Shown: positions 19,180 to 29,602, counted from the stretch's first letter. The stretch is DNA of 64,000 nt from Sphingomonas aliaeris (GCF_016743815.1 NZ_CP061035.1:64501-128500), one strand, 5' to 3'. Made by a program: numbers and translations. The notes: a model not told the origin generated them from the letters alone.

Positions 19180-20444
19180 CCGCCAAAGGCACCCAGCGCC
19201 GCCGCCAGTTCAGGCGCGTCGCGCGCAGCATCTTCCACCGGCACGCCGGCGACGGCAGCGTCCCACGCCTGCCGCAACGCGCGCACGCCCGCTGCCGGGC
19301 CGCCGGGATGCGCAAGTATTCCGCCGCCGGCCGCGAACATGCAATCCACGCTGTTCAACGCTGCGAATGTCGGTGCGGCCTGCTTCGCAGACTGACCGGA
19401 GGAGAAGACCGGCATCACCTCGCAGCCGGGGTGCGGCGCATCGAACATCGGGGTCAGGCATTCGCGCGCCGATGCGATCACGCTGTCATTCGGTTCGCAG
19501 AACTTGTTGTCGATACCGTTGACGTGGGTGTGGTCGATCCCTGCGAGGCGCCACAGTTTCTGATAGGCAATGAAGCTCATGCCGATCGCCGGCGACCGGC
19601 CAAGCATGCCCCAGCCGTTGCGATGGCCGTGGATCGGCAATTGCGAATGCGCGCGCAGCACCTTCATCGCGGGAAGGCCGATCGAGTTCATGCTCGCCAT
19701 CACGCATGTGCCGCCCTGCGTCAGGACGTGATCGTGGCGCAGGAGCATCTCGTCGATATCGCCGGTAAGGTTGGCGGCGAACATCACCCTTTTACCGGTG
19801 CGCTCGGCATGGTCGTTGATGACGCGCATCACCGCCGACACGCGCGCCTCGAACGGGCAGTGCGGCCCGTCGGACTGCAACTCATCGTCCTTGATGAAAT
19901 CCACGCCGGCTTCGACGAGCCCACGCACCTGCTCCGCGGTCGCTTCCGGCGACAGCCCGACGCTCGGCTTGATGATCGTACCGATGATCGGTCGATCGTA
20001 CACGCCGGTCAGGGCGCGCGTTCCCGCCACGCCGAATTGCGGGCCCTGATAGCGATCGAGGAATACCGGAGGCAGTTTCAGGTCGATCAGCTTCAGGCCG
20101 GAGAATGCCTTCAGTTCCGAAAGATTACCGGCGACAGCGGCAAGCAGGTTCGGCAGAGAAGGGCCAAAATTCGACATCGGCCAGGACAGGGTCACCCGCG
20201 CCGCGCGCCGCACCCCGTCCCCCGATTTCGGCAAGCCCGACCCCGGCAGCGATGGCGCCTCCACCTCGCCCAGATCCACCACGTCCTCGACCCGTGCGGC
20301 ATGCGCCTCGCGCAGTTCGTCCGTTTCGCCCGGTACGCGGACGAACGTGCCGGTGGATTGTTCGCCCGCCATCGTTTCCGCCGCCTGCTGCAGCGGAAAG
20401 GCGGTTTCGATCCAGTAGCTGGCGTGGACGCGGCCGTCGGTCAT
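19176..20444 (-). CDS. RuBisCO-like protein, OiaT/OiaX type
   Basis: This is a 422-aa form IV RuBisCO-like protein. Functional positions can be matched to RuBisCO: Lys159 in GTIIKPSVGL (Lys175), Ser161 in place of Lys177, Lys185 with Asp187 and Glu188 in FIKDDE (the carbamylated Lys201 and Mg ligands), His274-Arg275 (294/295), His307 (327) and Lys314 (334). Metal binding and carbamylation are thus likely, but CO2 fixation is not. Known pairs of such a protein with a DUF1537 kinase act on 3-oxo-isoapionate 4-phosphate, either by decarboxylation (OiaX) or by splitting it to 3-phosphoglycerate and glycolate (OiaT). GlcDEF encoded at 5.1-9.0 kb favours the second. It lies directly between a GH127-like glycosidase (TGATG junction) and the kinase. 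Confidence 0.85.
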   Translation of the reverse strand: MTDGRVHASYWIETAFPLQQAAETMAGEQSTGTFVRVPGETDELREAHAARVEDVVDLGEVEAPSLPGSGLPKSGDGVRRAARVTLSWPMSNFGPSLPNLLAAVAGNLSELKAFSGLKLIDLKLPPVFLDRYQGPQFGVAGTRALTGVYDRPIIGTIIKPSVGLSPEATAEQVRGLVEAGVDFIKDDELQSDGPHCPFEARVSAVMRVINDHAERTGKRVMFAANLTGDIDEMLLRHDHVLTQGGTCVMASMNSIGLPAMKVLRAHSQLPIHGHRNGWGMLGRSPAIGMSFIAYQKLWRLAGIDHTHVNGIDNKFCEPNDSVIASARECLTPMFDAPHPGCEVMPVFSSGQSAKQAAPTFAALNSVDCMFAAGGGILAHPGGPAAGVRALRQAWDAAVAGVPVEDAARDAPELAAALGAFGG

Positions 20445-22261
20445 CAGGCGATCTTGAAATAGGTGTTGTAGCGTTCGGTCTGCACCGTGAAATACGGCAC
20501 GAACACCAGATCACGCCCGCCGACCTTGGCCCGGTATGCCTGATCGGCACCCGGCACCGGCCGCACCGCGCCAGGCAAGGCGACCGTCTGGCGTTCGATT
20601 CCATCCCAGGGATTAAGCCCGACATACATAATGCCACCGCGCATCATCGCCGCGAAAGTCGGGTTGCGGTCGTCGATCGCAACGGTTCGCAACGCTTGCG
20701 GCAGGATCAGTTCGATCGTGTCCCCCGCCTTCCACATCCGGTTCAACACCGCGAGCTGGCCGGCGGTCGCGGCCTGTTTGCGGCCGTTGACCGCCACGCT
20801 TGCGCCGGCAGCCCAGGCGGGAACGCGCAGCTTCATCGCGAAACGTCCGTTGCCCGGCTTGCGCACGGTCAACCGTACGCTGTCCTGTGCCGGATATTCG
20901 GTTTCCTGCACGATCTCGACTGCGCCACCGGGGCGATCCCAAGTCACTTCAGAGGGCGCGTACATGTTGACCATCAGCGCATCGTCGTCATGGAAATACA
21001 GATTGAGCACGTAATCCGCCACGCCCTGCACCAAGGTGCCCGAGCAGCATGGCCACTTTTTCTGGTAATACAGCTTGTCGGCGTCCGGCCCATAATTGGA
21101 GTAATACGGATAATTGCCGTCGCTGTCGGGCATGCGGGTCGACAGGATCGTGTTGAACACAGTGCGTTCCAGACCGTCGCCATAGACCGGCTCACCGGTG
21201 AACCGGATCAGATACCGGGCCAGCTTCATATCGGCGAAACTGCCGCACGGTGTCTCGAAATGCGCCTTGGACGTCTTCAGGCTGTCGGCGAGATGCCCCT
21301 TGTGCAGTTCGACGAACTGCTCCTCCGGACCCCATCCCCCACTGGCGAAACGCTGCGGCTCCATGAACTTCCACGCGTTTTGCAGCGCGGCGCGATACTT
21401 CGGATCGCCGAGATGCAGATACGCCTGGCCACCCGAACTGAGGGCGATCGTGTGGCTATAAGCATGCTTGCTCGGCAGCACGTCCTTGCCGGCGGCGAGA
21501 GGATCGAACCATTCCTTGTCGAGCATGTAATGCACCGCCATCGCGCGGTATTTATCATCGCCAGTAATGTCTGCGACGTGGAACAGGTTTTCCGGCAGCA
21601 CATAGGTTTCGTCATAGGGCGGCTCGGTCTTGCCGATGCGATCGCGCGAGACCGGCGAGATATAGGGCATGCACTTGTCGATGATCTTCGGCAGTAGCGC
21701 CTTGGCCTGCGTCACACCGCTCAACTGATAGGCGTCGATCAATCCAACGACGTATTTATCCATCACATAGGCCGCCCACTGCTCCTGCGCCTTGGGTCCG
21801 GCATAGGGGTTCTTGGCCGCCAGCATCGCCTTGCCGAAGCCGTCGACCAACGCCGCCACTTTCTGATGAACCGCCGTGTCGCCGGTCGCTGCGCCGATGC
21901 GCGCGAGGCCGGAGACATATTGACCGAACGCCAGGCCTGGAACGAAGCCGTCGGCATCGTACCAGCCGCCCATGTCCGGGCCCGGGGCGGGAAGCCCCGC
22001 ATTCTGGCGAAAGACCTTCAGCAAGCGATCGTTGTCGAGCGCGAGATAATGCGCATGGATTTGGTCGTAATGCTGCTTGATTACGCCTCCGGTCAGCCGG
22101 ACCTTACCGTAGGGGAATTCGCGAACGACCTCCTTGCCTTGCAGCCCGGCCGTCGCGGCGCTGGCAAAGGGAATGGCGGTGATCGCACCCGCGGCAGTGG
22201 CGCAGGCGGTGCAATGGAAAAGTTCGCGGCGCGTCAGCGCGGCCTTTGATACGCCAGACAT
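20444..22261 (-). CDS. GH127-like beta-L-arabinofuranosidase, exported
   Basis: This is a protein of about 605 aa in the DUF1680/GH127-GH146 family with an (alpha/alpha)6 barrel. The zinc and cysteine active site is visible: Glu and Cys in HFETPCGSFADMK, and the paired cysteines in KWPCCSGTLVQG, one of which acts as nucleophile in characterised GH127 enzymes. The N terminus (TRRELFHCTACATAAGA then a hydrophobic stretch ending ASAATA) looks like a twin-arginine or Sec signal, so it is periplasmic. ATG 22261 has AGAGG at good spacing and is preferred over 22267. It heads an operon with the RuBisCO-like protein and the kinase. Beta-L-arabinofuranose is the default substrate; the operon partners raise the possibility of another furanose such as apiose. 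Confidence 0.82.
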   Translation of the reverse strand: MSGVSKAALTRRELFHCTACATAAGAITAIPFASAATAGLQGKEVVREFPYGKVRLTGGVIKQHYDQIHAHYLALDNDRLLKVFRQNAGLPAPGPDMGGWYDADGFVPGLAFGQYVSGLARIGAATGDTAVHQKVAALVDGFGKAMLAAKNPYAGPKAQEQWAAYVMDKYVVGLIDAYQLSGVTQAKALLPKIIDKCMPYISPVSRDRIGKTEPPYDETYVLPENLFHVADITGDDKYRAMAVHYMLDKEWFDPLAAGKDVLPSKHAYSHTIALSSGGQAYLHLGDPKYRAALQNAWKFMEPQRFASGGWGPEEQFVELHKGHLADSLKTSKAHFETPCGSFADMKLARYLIRFTGEPVYGDGLERTVFNTILSTRMPDSDGNYPYYSNYGPDADKLYYQKKWPCCSGTLVQGVADYVLNLYFHDDDALMVNMYAPSEVTWDRPGGAVEIVQETEYPAQDSVRLTVRKPGNGRFAMKLRVPAWAAGASVAVNGRKQAATAGQLAVLNRMWKAGDTIELILPQALRTVAIDDRNPTFAAMMRGGIMYVGLNPWDGIERQTVALPGAVRPVPGADQAYRAKVGGRDLVFVPYFTVQTERYNTYFKIA

Positions 22262-22323
22262 TTTCATCCTCTCGCACGACCCGGACCGCCGATTCGCGGC
22301 GCGCCTCGTGGTCTTCGAACACT

Positions 22324-22358
22324 ATAATAGTATTATTGTACGATGCCACTCGAAGCAA
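22324..22358 (-). promoter_or_regulatory. Promoter with perfect 13-bp palindrome upstream of the GH127 operon
   Basis: On the minus strand TTGCTT (22358-22353) and TAATAC (22335-22330) form -35 and -10 hexamers with 17 bases between. The -10 is buried in ATAATAGTATTAT (22324-22336), a perfect palindrome around one central base, which would act as an operator that blocks the polymerase. It shares the TAATAG core with sites at 9064 and 23152. The FadR-type regulator encoded next door is the natural candidate to bind it. Confidence 0.6.
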
Positions 22359-22387
22359 GTCGAAGAAATTCGAAAGTCGCTACAGAG

Positions 22388-23125
22388 TCAGGAGGATGTC
22401 GCGCCCCGCTCTATGCGGGACAGGCCGTGTCCGATGATGTCCCGCATGGCGGTGGCGGCTTCGTCCGCGTCCCCAGCTTCGATTGCGTCGATGATACGGC
22501 GATGGCCGGCGACGCTGGCGGCATGCTCCTCGGCCTCGCGGACAGGCGAACTCATCCGGAAAGACGCAAGCAACGCGGTCTCGACCACCGCGGCCAGCGA
22601 CCGCATCAATACGTTGCCCGACGCACGCCCGACGGTCTTGTGGAAATCGAGATCGGCCAAAGCGAAATCGCTGGCGCTCGCCGTCGCGGCGTCCATGCGC
22701 GCAAGACAGCGGCGAAGTTCCGCAATGTCCTCGGGCGAGCATCTTTTAGCCGCAGCAGCTGCGGCGGCCGCTTCGATCGCGCGGCGGACGTCCGCGAGAT
22801 CTCGGACGAAAGCGATGTCGAATCCCTGGCTGACTTTCCAACCAAGCACGGCGGCATCGAAAAAATTCCAGTGCGCGCTGTCGAGCACCACTGTCCCCAC
22901 GCGCGTTTTGGATACGATCAGGCCCTTGGCCGTCAGCGTCTTGAACGCCTCGCGAAGCACAGTGCGGGACACGCCGAAGCGCGCGAGCATGTCGGCTTCG
23001 ACCGGCAATTTCTCGCCCGGCTTGTAGAGCCCGCCGAGGATTTCCACGCCAAGCGTCCGCGCCACCTGATCGTGGCTCGACAGCGTGCCCTCGGTAAATC
23101 TGCCGAAACTGGCTTCGCTCGCCAT
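22388..23125 (-). CDS. FadR-subfamily GntR regulator
   Basis: This is a 245-aa transcription factor. The N-terminal winged helix carries the GntR pattern (KLPVEADMLARFGVSRTVLREAFKTL), and the C-terminal all-helical FCD ligand-binding domain contains Asp/His metal-ligand positions (DFHKTVGRASGN and VAGHRRIIDAIEAGD). FCD regulators typically sense hydroxy acids or sugar acids. It lies between the GH127/RuBisCO-like operon and the ThuA gene. AT-rich sites of related sequence sit before it, before the GH127 operon and before rhamnonate dehydratase, so it probably coordinates these units and itself. Confidence 0.9.
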   Translation of the reverse strand: MASEASFGRFTEGTLSSHDQVARTLGVEILGGLYKPGEKLPVEADMLARFGVSRTVLREAFKTLTAKGLIVSKTRVGTVVLDSAHWNFFDAAVLGWKVSQGFDIAFVRDLADVRRAIEAAAAAAAAKRCSPEDIAELRRCLARMDAATASASDFALADLDFHKTVGRASGNVLMRSLAAVVETALLASFRMSSPVREAEEHAASVAGHRRIIDAIEAGDADEAATAMRDIIGHGLSRIERGATSS

Positions 23126-23151
23126 CAGTACGTTACCCCATCGCTCAATTC

Positions 23152-23163
23152 GTCATGTAATAG
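23152..23163. promoter_or_regulatory. Candidate autoregulatory site of the FadR-type gene
   Basis: GTCATGTAATAG lies in the 65-base gap upstream of the gntR start and differs by one base from the element at 9064-9075 upstream of rhamnonate dehydratase. In GC-rich DNA such a match is unlikely to be chance. It is inferred to be an operator for the product of the adjacent gene. Confidence 0.5.
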
Positions 23164-23190
23164 GAACCATGCCGAACTGGCAAACGGCGA

Positions 23191-24345
23191 TCATCGGTGG
23201 TCGCGGAACATGTCGATCGCCTGTCCGGCGCGACATCCGCGTCCGGAACGGCCGATCGACCATAGGATGCCTTGTTCGAGCAGCCGATTATGCGAGGGGT
23301 CGGCATAGGTTTCCGGTCGGTGACCCATCGCCGAAAAGAAAGCGCGCCCGTCGCGTACACACCGGGTCCACGCGATCGGATGGTCGCCCATCGAGATATC
23401 TTCGCCGCCGCCCTTGGGGGAATATGTCTGCTCGTCGAGCGTCAGCAGGATCGTCGATTTCGTCTCGCGAGGATTGGTGACGAACGAATACCATTCGTCG
23501 TTCATCGTCCAGCCGCTGCCCAGCCCCTGCGTGATGGCAGCATCGGGATCTGCGACGTCGATCCGTGCGGTTTGAAAGGAGGGCTGGGTGGGGTGCCCGC
23601 GAAAGCGCGTGCCGATCAGCTCGTCCGCATACCAGTCCCAGAAATAGGCGAGGTCGCCGCCGGCCCCATGGATCCCGACAAAGCCGCCGCCGTTTTCGAT
23701 ATAGGTCCGGAACGCGGCGCGCTGGCGTATCGTCAGCACGTCGCCACTGACGTTGTTCCAGATGACGGTATCGAACCGCGACAGCGTGGCCGCCGTCATG
23801 GCGCCGCCACGGTCGGTCACCACGATGCTCCATCCCCGCCGCTTGGCCATCGCGCGCAAGGCCTGTTCCGCGGCGTCGACCGACGGCCCGTCCCGGAATC
23901 CGACGATTTTCTGGAAAACGAGAACGGCCGGGCGACCGCGAACGGGGCGGGTATTCAGCGGCGTCTCATCATAGCGGGCGCAGCGCGCGCGCCTGTCGGA
24001 CGGCGTGACCGGTAACGCGCGGAGCGACCGATCCAGCCGGTCGACCTGCTCGGCCGAAAGTTTCTTCCTGGCGACCATCCGGGCCGTGATGATCGCGGCG
24101 AAGGCCGGGACGTCGCGGTTGCGCAGCATGTCCGATGCCCCGACGAACACGGCCGGCGCCTGATCGTCGAGGATCTGCGTAGCGGCGGGACTGAGCCAGA
24201 GGTCGAGCAGCGGAGAATCGACCGAAAACGGTTGGTCTCGCAACGGGCAATCGGGAGCCGAAGCGGCGGCATTCGAACTCCCCAGGATCATCGCGAACGC
24301 CAGCGCGATACCGGCGATCATCCACTCAAGCCGGATTCTCCACAT
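23191..24345 (-). CDS. Exported ThuA-like (trehalose-utilisation fold) protein
   Basis: This 384-aa protein has an N-terminal membrane/signal segment (WMIAGIALAFAMILG, then SNAAASA), an unassigned region of about 110 residues, and a C-terminal ThuA-like glutamine-amidotransferase-fold domain (from LVFQKIVGFRDG to SAMGHRPETY). The domain includes the typical ENGGGFVGIHGAGGD turn and HPIAWTR. ThuA-like domains are common in glycan-utilisation loci, often without proven chemistry. It follows the GH106 gene by 29 bases, with AAGGAAG before ATG 24345. The N-terminal piece SDMLRNRDVPAFAAIITARM resembles a spacer or cytochrome-like region without any heme motif. A carbohydrate-binding or hydrolytic role in the periplasm is likely but undefined. 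Confidence 0.75.
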   Translation of the reverse strand: MWRIRLEWMIAGIALAFAMILGSSNAAASAPDCPLRDQPFSVDSPLLDLWLSPAATQILDDQAPAVFVGASDMLRNRDVPAFAAIITARMVARKKLSAEQVDRLDRSLRALPVTPSDRRARCARYDETPLNTRPVRGRPAVLVFQKIVGFRDGPSVDAAEQALRAMAKRRGWSIVVTDRGGAMTAATLSRFDTVIWNNVSGDVLTIRQRAAFRTYIENGGGFVGIHGAGGDLAYFWDWYADELIGTRFRGHPTQPSFQTARIDVADPDAAITQGLGSGWTMNDEWYSFVTNPRETKSTILLTLDEQTYSPKGGGEDISMGDHPIAWTRCVRDGRAFFSAMGHRPETYADPSHNRLLEQGILWSIGRSGRGCRAGQAIDMFRDHR

Positions 24346-24374
24346 ATCGCTTCCTTTCTTGATCAGTGCGCCGG

Positions 24375-27300
24375 TCACGGCCGATCTGCGCCCTTCGCGA
24401 TGGGTATTTCGTCGGCAAAAACCAGCCGCACCGGGCCGAGCAGGCCGGAATCGAGCAAAGCCTCGTCCTTCTGGAAGAAGGTCCAGGTCGAAAAGCCGAC
24501 CCGTCCGTCCTTCGGCTTGGGTTTGCCGGAGCGATACCATTCCGGCAACTCGACCAACTTTCGCGCCATGATCTCGCGCCGCTTTCCATCGGGTGCGAAG
24601 CGTTCGCCGACCGGCCATTCCGAATCGACGCGCGGATATGGATCGGGCTGTTGCGCGTCGCCGATCAGCCGGTTCGGCCACAGACTGGTAACCGCCACCT
24701 CGATATGGTTCGCGCCGGGCCGGATCGCATCGGTGATGTCGATACGAAACGGCGCCTTCCACACCGTGCCGAGATCGCGGCCGTTGATGCTGACTTTCGC
24801 GATCACCTCGACCCGGCCGAGATCAACGAAGGTTCGGCGTCCCGGTGCGAAGGCGCTGGCCGGAACGACGATCTTGCGGGTGTAGGTCGCGGTACCGGCG
24901 AAATACCGGATGCCCGGATCCGCATTGTGGCTGAGCGAGGCAAGCGCTGGCAGCGTGGCGCTGGCCGGGGCGCCGCGGCCCGGCTCGAACGCGACGGACC
25001 ACCCGCCGGCAATTGTCAGCGGGGCGGGAACGGTCGCCGCGAACGTCGCACCCGTGCTCAGCGAATAGCGGCCGCTTTCGAAGGCGAGCGCCTTCATCGC
25101 GTCGCCATTGCCGGTGACCACGGCCGGCTGAACTGCGATCTCCGGCGCGGGAGGGCCCTTGGCGGCGAGCGCGGCGATTTCGGCGGTCGACAAAATGCGG
25201 GGCAGGGTCGTCAACGGACCATTGTCACCTTCAAAGAAATAGGTGACCCCGGTTGCGGGCGGTGCGTCGCTGCCGCCGGCAAACACGCTGCGGCCGCTTT
25301 TCAGGCCGGTTCGATCAAGCTTGCCATTGATGTACAGCCTCGGCGTCCCGCGATCGTAGACCAGCGCGAAGTGCGTCCAGCCGGCGATCGGCGTGTGCGA
25401 CACCAGAACGGCGGGCGCGACGTCCGGTGAGGTGCGTTCGATGACATAGGCTCCGTTACGCCCGACGGCGAGGCCCGCAACGGCCGTGTCGGCGCCGTGC
25501 GTGTCCAACCCGGACCGTGCCGGAACGAGGTAGAACTTGCCCGTTTCGTTGATCCGGCCATCGACCTTCTCGGACGGCATCAGCCGCAGGTCGACATCGG
25601 GTTTGGCCCAGACCGACAGCGTGAAACTATCGGAGGGCGCCGCTGGCGCTGGTGCCGCTACGGCTTGCACGTCGGCGAACTTCACGCCGTTCCGTGCGAC
25701 CCAGGTGGCAGCGGGGCCGGCCGGCTTGCGCAGCATCACGAAGGTCGATCCCGAGGCGTCGAGCGCGAACGAGACGCGCGTGCGTCCGGCCGGCGTGTCG
25801 TACAGCGCCGGGCTGGAGACCGTGCCGCTCTCCGGGTTCCACAATTCGGGCGCCTTACCTGCGACACGGAAACTGCACGTCACCGATTCCGCGCGGCGCT
25901 GGCGATTGGCGACGAAGTACATATCGCCGTCGGGCAGCGTGCGGTGATGCCAGACGACCTGGCCGTCCGGCGTCGCGGTCTGGCAATCGGCATCGGGCCC
26001 GGCGCCGAGATCGCCCAGCACGCCCGCGATCGTTCCGGTCGGATAGACCTTGCCGCGGCCGACGCTGCGGGTGGCGGTTCCGTCGCCCCACAATGCCGCG
26101 ACGCTATCGCGGTAAGCGCTTTCTCCCTTCGCCCCACCGGTAAGCGACAACGACTTTTGCGGACGCTCGCCGAGCATCACCATCCCGCGCGCGACCAGAT
26201 CGCGCAATCGAGCGGCCAGTTCCGGAGTCATTCCGCTCAATCCATCCGGCAGCACGAGCAGGCGGTAGCTGGCGCCGTTGGGCAGCACGATCCGGCCGTC
26301 CTTCACCTCGACGGTATTCAGGACCTCGGCGTTGACGAAATCATATTGGTAGCCGGCCGGCATCGCTGGCGTGAAATGCGTCCCGATCCGCGGATTGCTG
26401 TCGGGCGAGATGTCGGGGCGGAGATATTCGGCCTGGTTCGGGCTATCCTCGCCGACGAAATACAGCACGTCGGCGGCGTGATGGCCGAGACCAAGCAGAT
26501 ACTGGCTGCGCGACAGCGTATCGAGCCAGGGTCTGGCCGATTTGAACCATGTGTTGCTGGCATCGAGATTGATGCCCCAGGGCCCCATCGTCATGCCGGG
26601 CGCGGCCTTCGGGTTGGGCTGCATCGCGTAGCGGTGGAAATAGAGGCGGTTGACGCCCTGCGAAAACATCAGGTCGCCCAGCGCCTTCAGCGCATAGGGA
26701 TAATCCGACCAGCGGCTGGTCTGCGCCTCGCCGGTGAACGCCTCGGCCGCGACCAGATCCTTCCCGTAGACGTGCGCGGCGGAACTCACCATCTTGACCG
26801 ACCGGTTGTCGGTCCACGGCGTGCGCGTCCAGAATTCGGTCATTGGATATTGTACCCGGCCCGAGACCTGCAATTCGTCGAACGGGCCGGGGCCATAGCC
26901 CTCGACGGTGAACTCCAGCCCCGCTGCGCGTACCTTGCGCTCCATCTCGCCATAGTAATTGTCGGCCATCAGATCGGCGAGCGTGCGGCGAAAATCGAAC
27001 AGGAAACGATCGGAGCGATCCGTGTCGCCGACCACACGGCCTGCAAGGGCCGGTGCGAATTTCGTCAAAGCATATCCGTTGCGCTTGGCGAAGGCGGCGG
27101 GAACGCCTTCGCTCCAATTTTGCAGTCCGGCTTCGTAACTGTCGATCTCGACCCGCGTGAACGCCTTGCGTGCCTGTGGAGCGGCGGCGGCGATGACGCG
27201 CGCGATGCTGTTCTGGAATTGATGATCAACCGCGGCGACGCTGAACTTGTCCACCTCCAGCCCGCGGCCGGAATCCGACGCGGCGACGTTCAGCTTTCCG

Positions 27301-28427
27301 GTCGGCGTGTGGCCGAGGCGCAGGATCGTCCAACGGCCCTCGGGTGCGCGCCAGTCGAGCGTACCGTCCGCCGCAACCTTGCCGGTCAGGTCGATGATGC
27401 GCGCCGGATCGATCGCGTCTGCCGGCGGTACAACGGGCTCCTTCGCGCTTGCCGCCATCGCGCCGTGAAAATTGTGTTCGGCCTTTGCATCCCAGTCGGC
27501 GATGCGCGGCGTGCCATAAAATAGCGCCTCTGCCAGCTTGGCTTTGGTCGACGGCGTGACCCGGAAGTACCGTGCGGATAGGCTCGGGAAGTTGGCTGTG
27601 CCCGGCGCCTCGATCCCGCGTTCCGCGCCGACCGTCACGCGAGTGACGGTACGCCATGTCTGGCCGTCTTCGGACGCTTCGATCTTCGCCGAGAAGGAAG
27701 GCTGATCCTTCTCGGCATATAACGTCACCGCCTGTGCAGCGAAGGGCGCGTTCGTGGCGATGAGCAACGGCGCATCTGGCGCGATCGACATCGTCGAGTG
27801 CAGGTTCCGGTCGGTCAACGTCCCCGCATCGACCGGCTTCGTACCGATCCGCATCGACGCGACGGTGTCGCGCCATCGGCTCTCGTCGCCGGCCGATGCG
27901 GGGAAGGCGACGACGATCGCGTCGCGGTAGTAATCCAGCTTGGTATAGGGTTGCGGCAAGCGGGTCGTGATGCGGCGTCCGCCGTCCAGCGTCGTCTCGG
28001 TCCAGACGATCTGTTGCATGGCCTGCGCAGGGCTGATCCACGGGCCGCCGCTGGAAGACCAGCCAGGTGCGTTCTGCATCGCGACCGTCAGACCCAGTTC
28101 GCCGCCACGCTTCATCATATGCGTCATCAGGTCGAGCCATTGCGGGCTGAGATAATCGACCGGACCCTTGGGAATGTCGCTGCTGCCGTCGAAAGCGAGC
28201 AGGCCGCTCAGTCCGGCATCGCGCATCGCCACCAGATCGGCGTCGATCCCCTCGCGCGTGACGTTACCGTTCATCCAGAAATACAGCGTCTTGGGGCGCG
28301 CCTCCGCCGGCGGAGTGCGGAAGGTGTTTTCGTCCGGCACGACCGGTTCCGGCTGGTCGGCGCGGGCTGCCGTAGCCAGCGTCAGAAGAATAGTGCTGGC
28401 CAAAAGGGCGCGTGCGTGGCGGCTCAT
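24375..28427 (-). CDS. GH106 alpha-L-rhamnosidase with inserted LamG-like domain
   Basis: This is a 1350-aa exported enzyme. The signal peptide is [23 protein letters not shown], and ATG 28427 was chosen because it starts that peptide. The N-terminal barrel has the GH106 hallmarks ([39 protein letters not shown], and [16 protein letters not shown] further on). From about residue 930 to 1085 lies a concanavalin/LamG-like module ([34 protein letters not shown]). A C-terminal sugar-binding sandwich ends the protein ([24 protein letters not shown]). GH106 enzymes release rhamnose from rhamnogalacturonans and rhamnosides. It should deliver rhamnose from polymer side chains in the periplasm, in an operon with a solute-binding-like protein and ThuA. 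Confidence 0.9.
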   Translation of the reverse strand: MSRHARALLASTILLTLATAARADQPEPVVPDENTFRTPPAEARPKTLYFWMNGNVTREGIDADLVAMRDAGLSGLLAFDGSSDIPKGPVDYLSPQWLDLMTHMMKRGGELGLTVAMQNAPGWSSSGGPWISPAQAMQQIVWTETTLDGGRRITTRLPQPYTKLDYYRDAIVVAFPASAGDESRWRDTVASMRIGTKPVDAGTLTDRNLHSTMSIAPDAPLLIATNAPFAAQAVTLYAEKDQPSFSAKIEASEDGQTWRTVTRVTVGAERGIEAPGTANFPSLSARYFRVTPSTKAKLAEALFYGTPRIADWDAKAEHNFHGAMAASAKEPVVPPADAIDPARIIDLTGKVAADGTLDWRAPEGRWTILRLGHTPTGKLNVAASDSGRGLEVDKFSVAAVDHQFQNSIARVIAAAAPQARKAFTRVEIDSYEAGLQNWSEGVPAAFAKRNGYALTKFAPALAGRVVGDTDRSDRFLFDFRRTLADLMADNYYGEMERKVRAAGLEFTVEGYGPGPFDELQVSGRVQYPMTEFWTRTPWTDNRSVKMVSSAAHVYGKDLVAAEAFTGEAQTSRWSDYPYALKALGDLMFSQGVNRLYFHRYAMQPNPKAAPGMTMGPWGINLDASNTWFKSARPWLDTLSRSQYLLGLGHHAADVLYFVGEDSPNQAEYLRPDISPDSNPRIGTHFTPAMPAGYQYDFVNAEVLNTVEVKDGRIVLPNGASYRLLVLPDGLSGMTPELAARLRDLVARGMVMLGERPQKSLSLTGGAKGESAYRDSVAALWGDGTATRSVGRGKVYPTGTIAGVLGDLGAGPDADCQTATPDGQVVWHHRTLPDGDMYFVANRQRRAESVTCSFRVAGKAPELWNPESGTVSSPALYDTPAGRTRVSFALDASGSTFVMLRKPAGPAATWVARNGVKFADVQAVAAPAPAAPSDSFTLSVWAKPDVDLRLMPSEKVDGRINETGKFYLVPARSGLDTHGADTAVAGLAVGRNGAYVIERTSPDVAPAVLVSHTPIAGWTHFALVYDRGTPRLYINGKLDRTGLKSGRSVFAGGSDAPPATGVTYFFEGDNGPLTTLPRILSTAEIAALAAKGPPAPEIAVQPAVVTGNGDAMKALAFESGRYSLSTGATFAATVPAPLTIAGGWSVAFEPGRGAPASATLPALASLSHNADPGIRYFAGTATYTRKIVVPASAFAPGRRTFVDLGRVEVIAKVSINGRDLGTVWKAPFRIDITDAIRPGANHIEVAVTSLWPNRLIGDAQQPDPYPRVDSEWPVGERFAPDGKRREIMARKLVELPEWYRSGKPKPKDGRVGFSTWTFFQKDEALLDSGLLGPVRLVFADEIPIAKGADRP

Positions 28428-28449
28428 CGTCTTTGTCCTGATCACGGGG

Positions 28450-29559
28450 TCAGTGGCTGGCGCGATACAGCGCATTCAGTGCGGCTAGTGCCGATGCGGC
28501 GGGCTCGCGGGCCTGCAATGCCGCGTTCAAACGTTCGGACGCCTGGTGCTGGAAATCCATATAGCCTCGGTGGCGCGGTCGCAGCCATGCGCGGTCGAGC
28601 GTGGCGCGGGTCGCGCGATAGAAATCGTGCGTCGTGGCATTGGTGGCGTCCGCGTCCCAGGCAATGGCGTGTGCGGGCTGCCCGCCTTCGCTCGCGACCA
28701 GATCGCGCTGCACCGCGCCGCTGGCGATCCAGGCAGCAAACCGGGCGGCTTCCTCCGGCTGTCGACCAAATGCGGATACGGCTATTCCCGTCCCACCCAA
28801 AGCGGAGCCGCACGGCCCATCTTCCAGCGCAGGCAGATCCGCAAAACGGATCGTATTCGTTCGGAACCCGTCCTGCGCGTAGCTGACGTAACCGTAAATC
28901 AGCGGGGCCACCGCCAAAACGCTATCGGGCCGCGCCATGTCTTCCAGCATCGCGATCGGGTCCGATCCATACGCGATAGGGTCGAGGCGTGCGGCAAGCC
29001 GTTCGAGCAATTGATACGCCAGGGCTGCGTCGGGGGGAAAAAGGTCGACGTCGTCGGGATCGAGCGAGACGCCGGTCATCCCGCACAGCGTGAACAGGCT
29101 CATCAGGCTGTGCGGCGGCCGCAGGGGAACTGCTACCCGTCCGTTCTCGGCAAGCGCCATGACCTCTTCCCAGCGCGCCAGCGGACCGGCGATCCGGCCT
29201 GGCATCCAGGCCTGCACCTGCGCCGCCGCGTCGATCGGCAGCGCCCATTGGTGTCCTTTCCATTGATAGCTCTCAAAGGATCCACCGACCGACCCGGCGG
29301 CGATTTCGCCAAGCGCATCGGCATCGATCAGACTGTCCAGCGCGACAAGGGCCCCCGTGTCGGCGATCTGCCCGACATGCGGATGATCGATCACGATCAA
29401 GTCATAATTCCTCGCAAGGTCTTCGACCGGGTACGTCTCGAAATCCTGCAGCGATCGGCGGTCCCACTGGATCGCTTGCCCCGTCATACGCTCCCACTGG
29501 TCGGAAGCGGCCACCAATGGATCGAATCCCCGTGGATGATCCCACGTCATGCCCCGCAT
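28450..29559 (-). CDS. Family 1 solute-binding-like protein without signal peptide
   Basis: This is a 369-aa protein with the sequence character of ABC family 1 sugar-binding proteins: [24 protein letters not shown], then [15 protein letters not shown], and a C-terminal [23 protein letters not shown] block. No hydrophobic leader or lipobox is present; the protein begins [12 protein letters not shown] with AGGAG eight bases before ATG 29559, so the start is firm. It has no cognate permease beside it and is co-transcribed with GH106. A second such protein is encoded at 34950. A cytoplasmic ligand sensor, or an enzyme built on this fold, is more likely than transport. The function is unknown. 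Confidence 0.75.
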   Translation of the reverse strand: MRGMTWDHPRGFDPLVAASDQWERMTGQAIQWDRRSLQDFETYPVEDLARNYDLIVIDHPHVGQIADTGALVALDSLIDADALGEIAAGSVGGSFESYQWKGHQWALPIDAAAQVQAWMPGRIAGPLARWEEVMALAENGRVAVPLRPPHSLMSLFTLCGMTGVSLDPDDVDLFPPDAALAYQLLERLAARLDPIAYGSDPIAMLEDMARPDSVLAVAPLIYGYVSYAQDGFRTNTIRFADLPALEDGPCGSALGGTGIAVSAFGRQPEEAARFAAWIASGAVQRDLVASEGGQPAHAIAWDADATNATTHDFYRATRATLDRAWLRPRHRGYMDFQHQASERLNAALQAREPAASALAALNALYRASH

Positions 29560-29602
29560 GCATCATTCTCCTGCGAACGTCTGGTTTGTCTGTGAAACCC
29601 AG

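Noticed and set aside
19176..20444. A CO2-fixing RuBisCO
   Set aside because: It has Ser in place of one essential active-site Lys, no small subunit, no phosphoribulokinase, and pairs with an acid-sugar kinase.
23191..24762. An N-terminal extension of the ThuA-like protein to 523 residues
   Set aside because: The extension overlaps the end of GH106 in another frame; ATG 24345 has a good ribosome site and begins the signal segment.
25497..27524. A 675-codon plus-strand frame opposite GH106
   Set aside because: It is a shadow of the GH106 coding sequence, with no motifs and no ribosome site.
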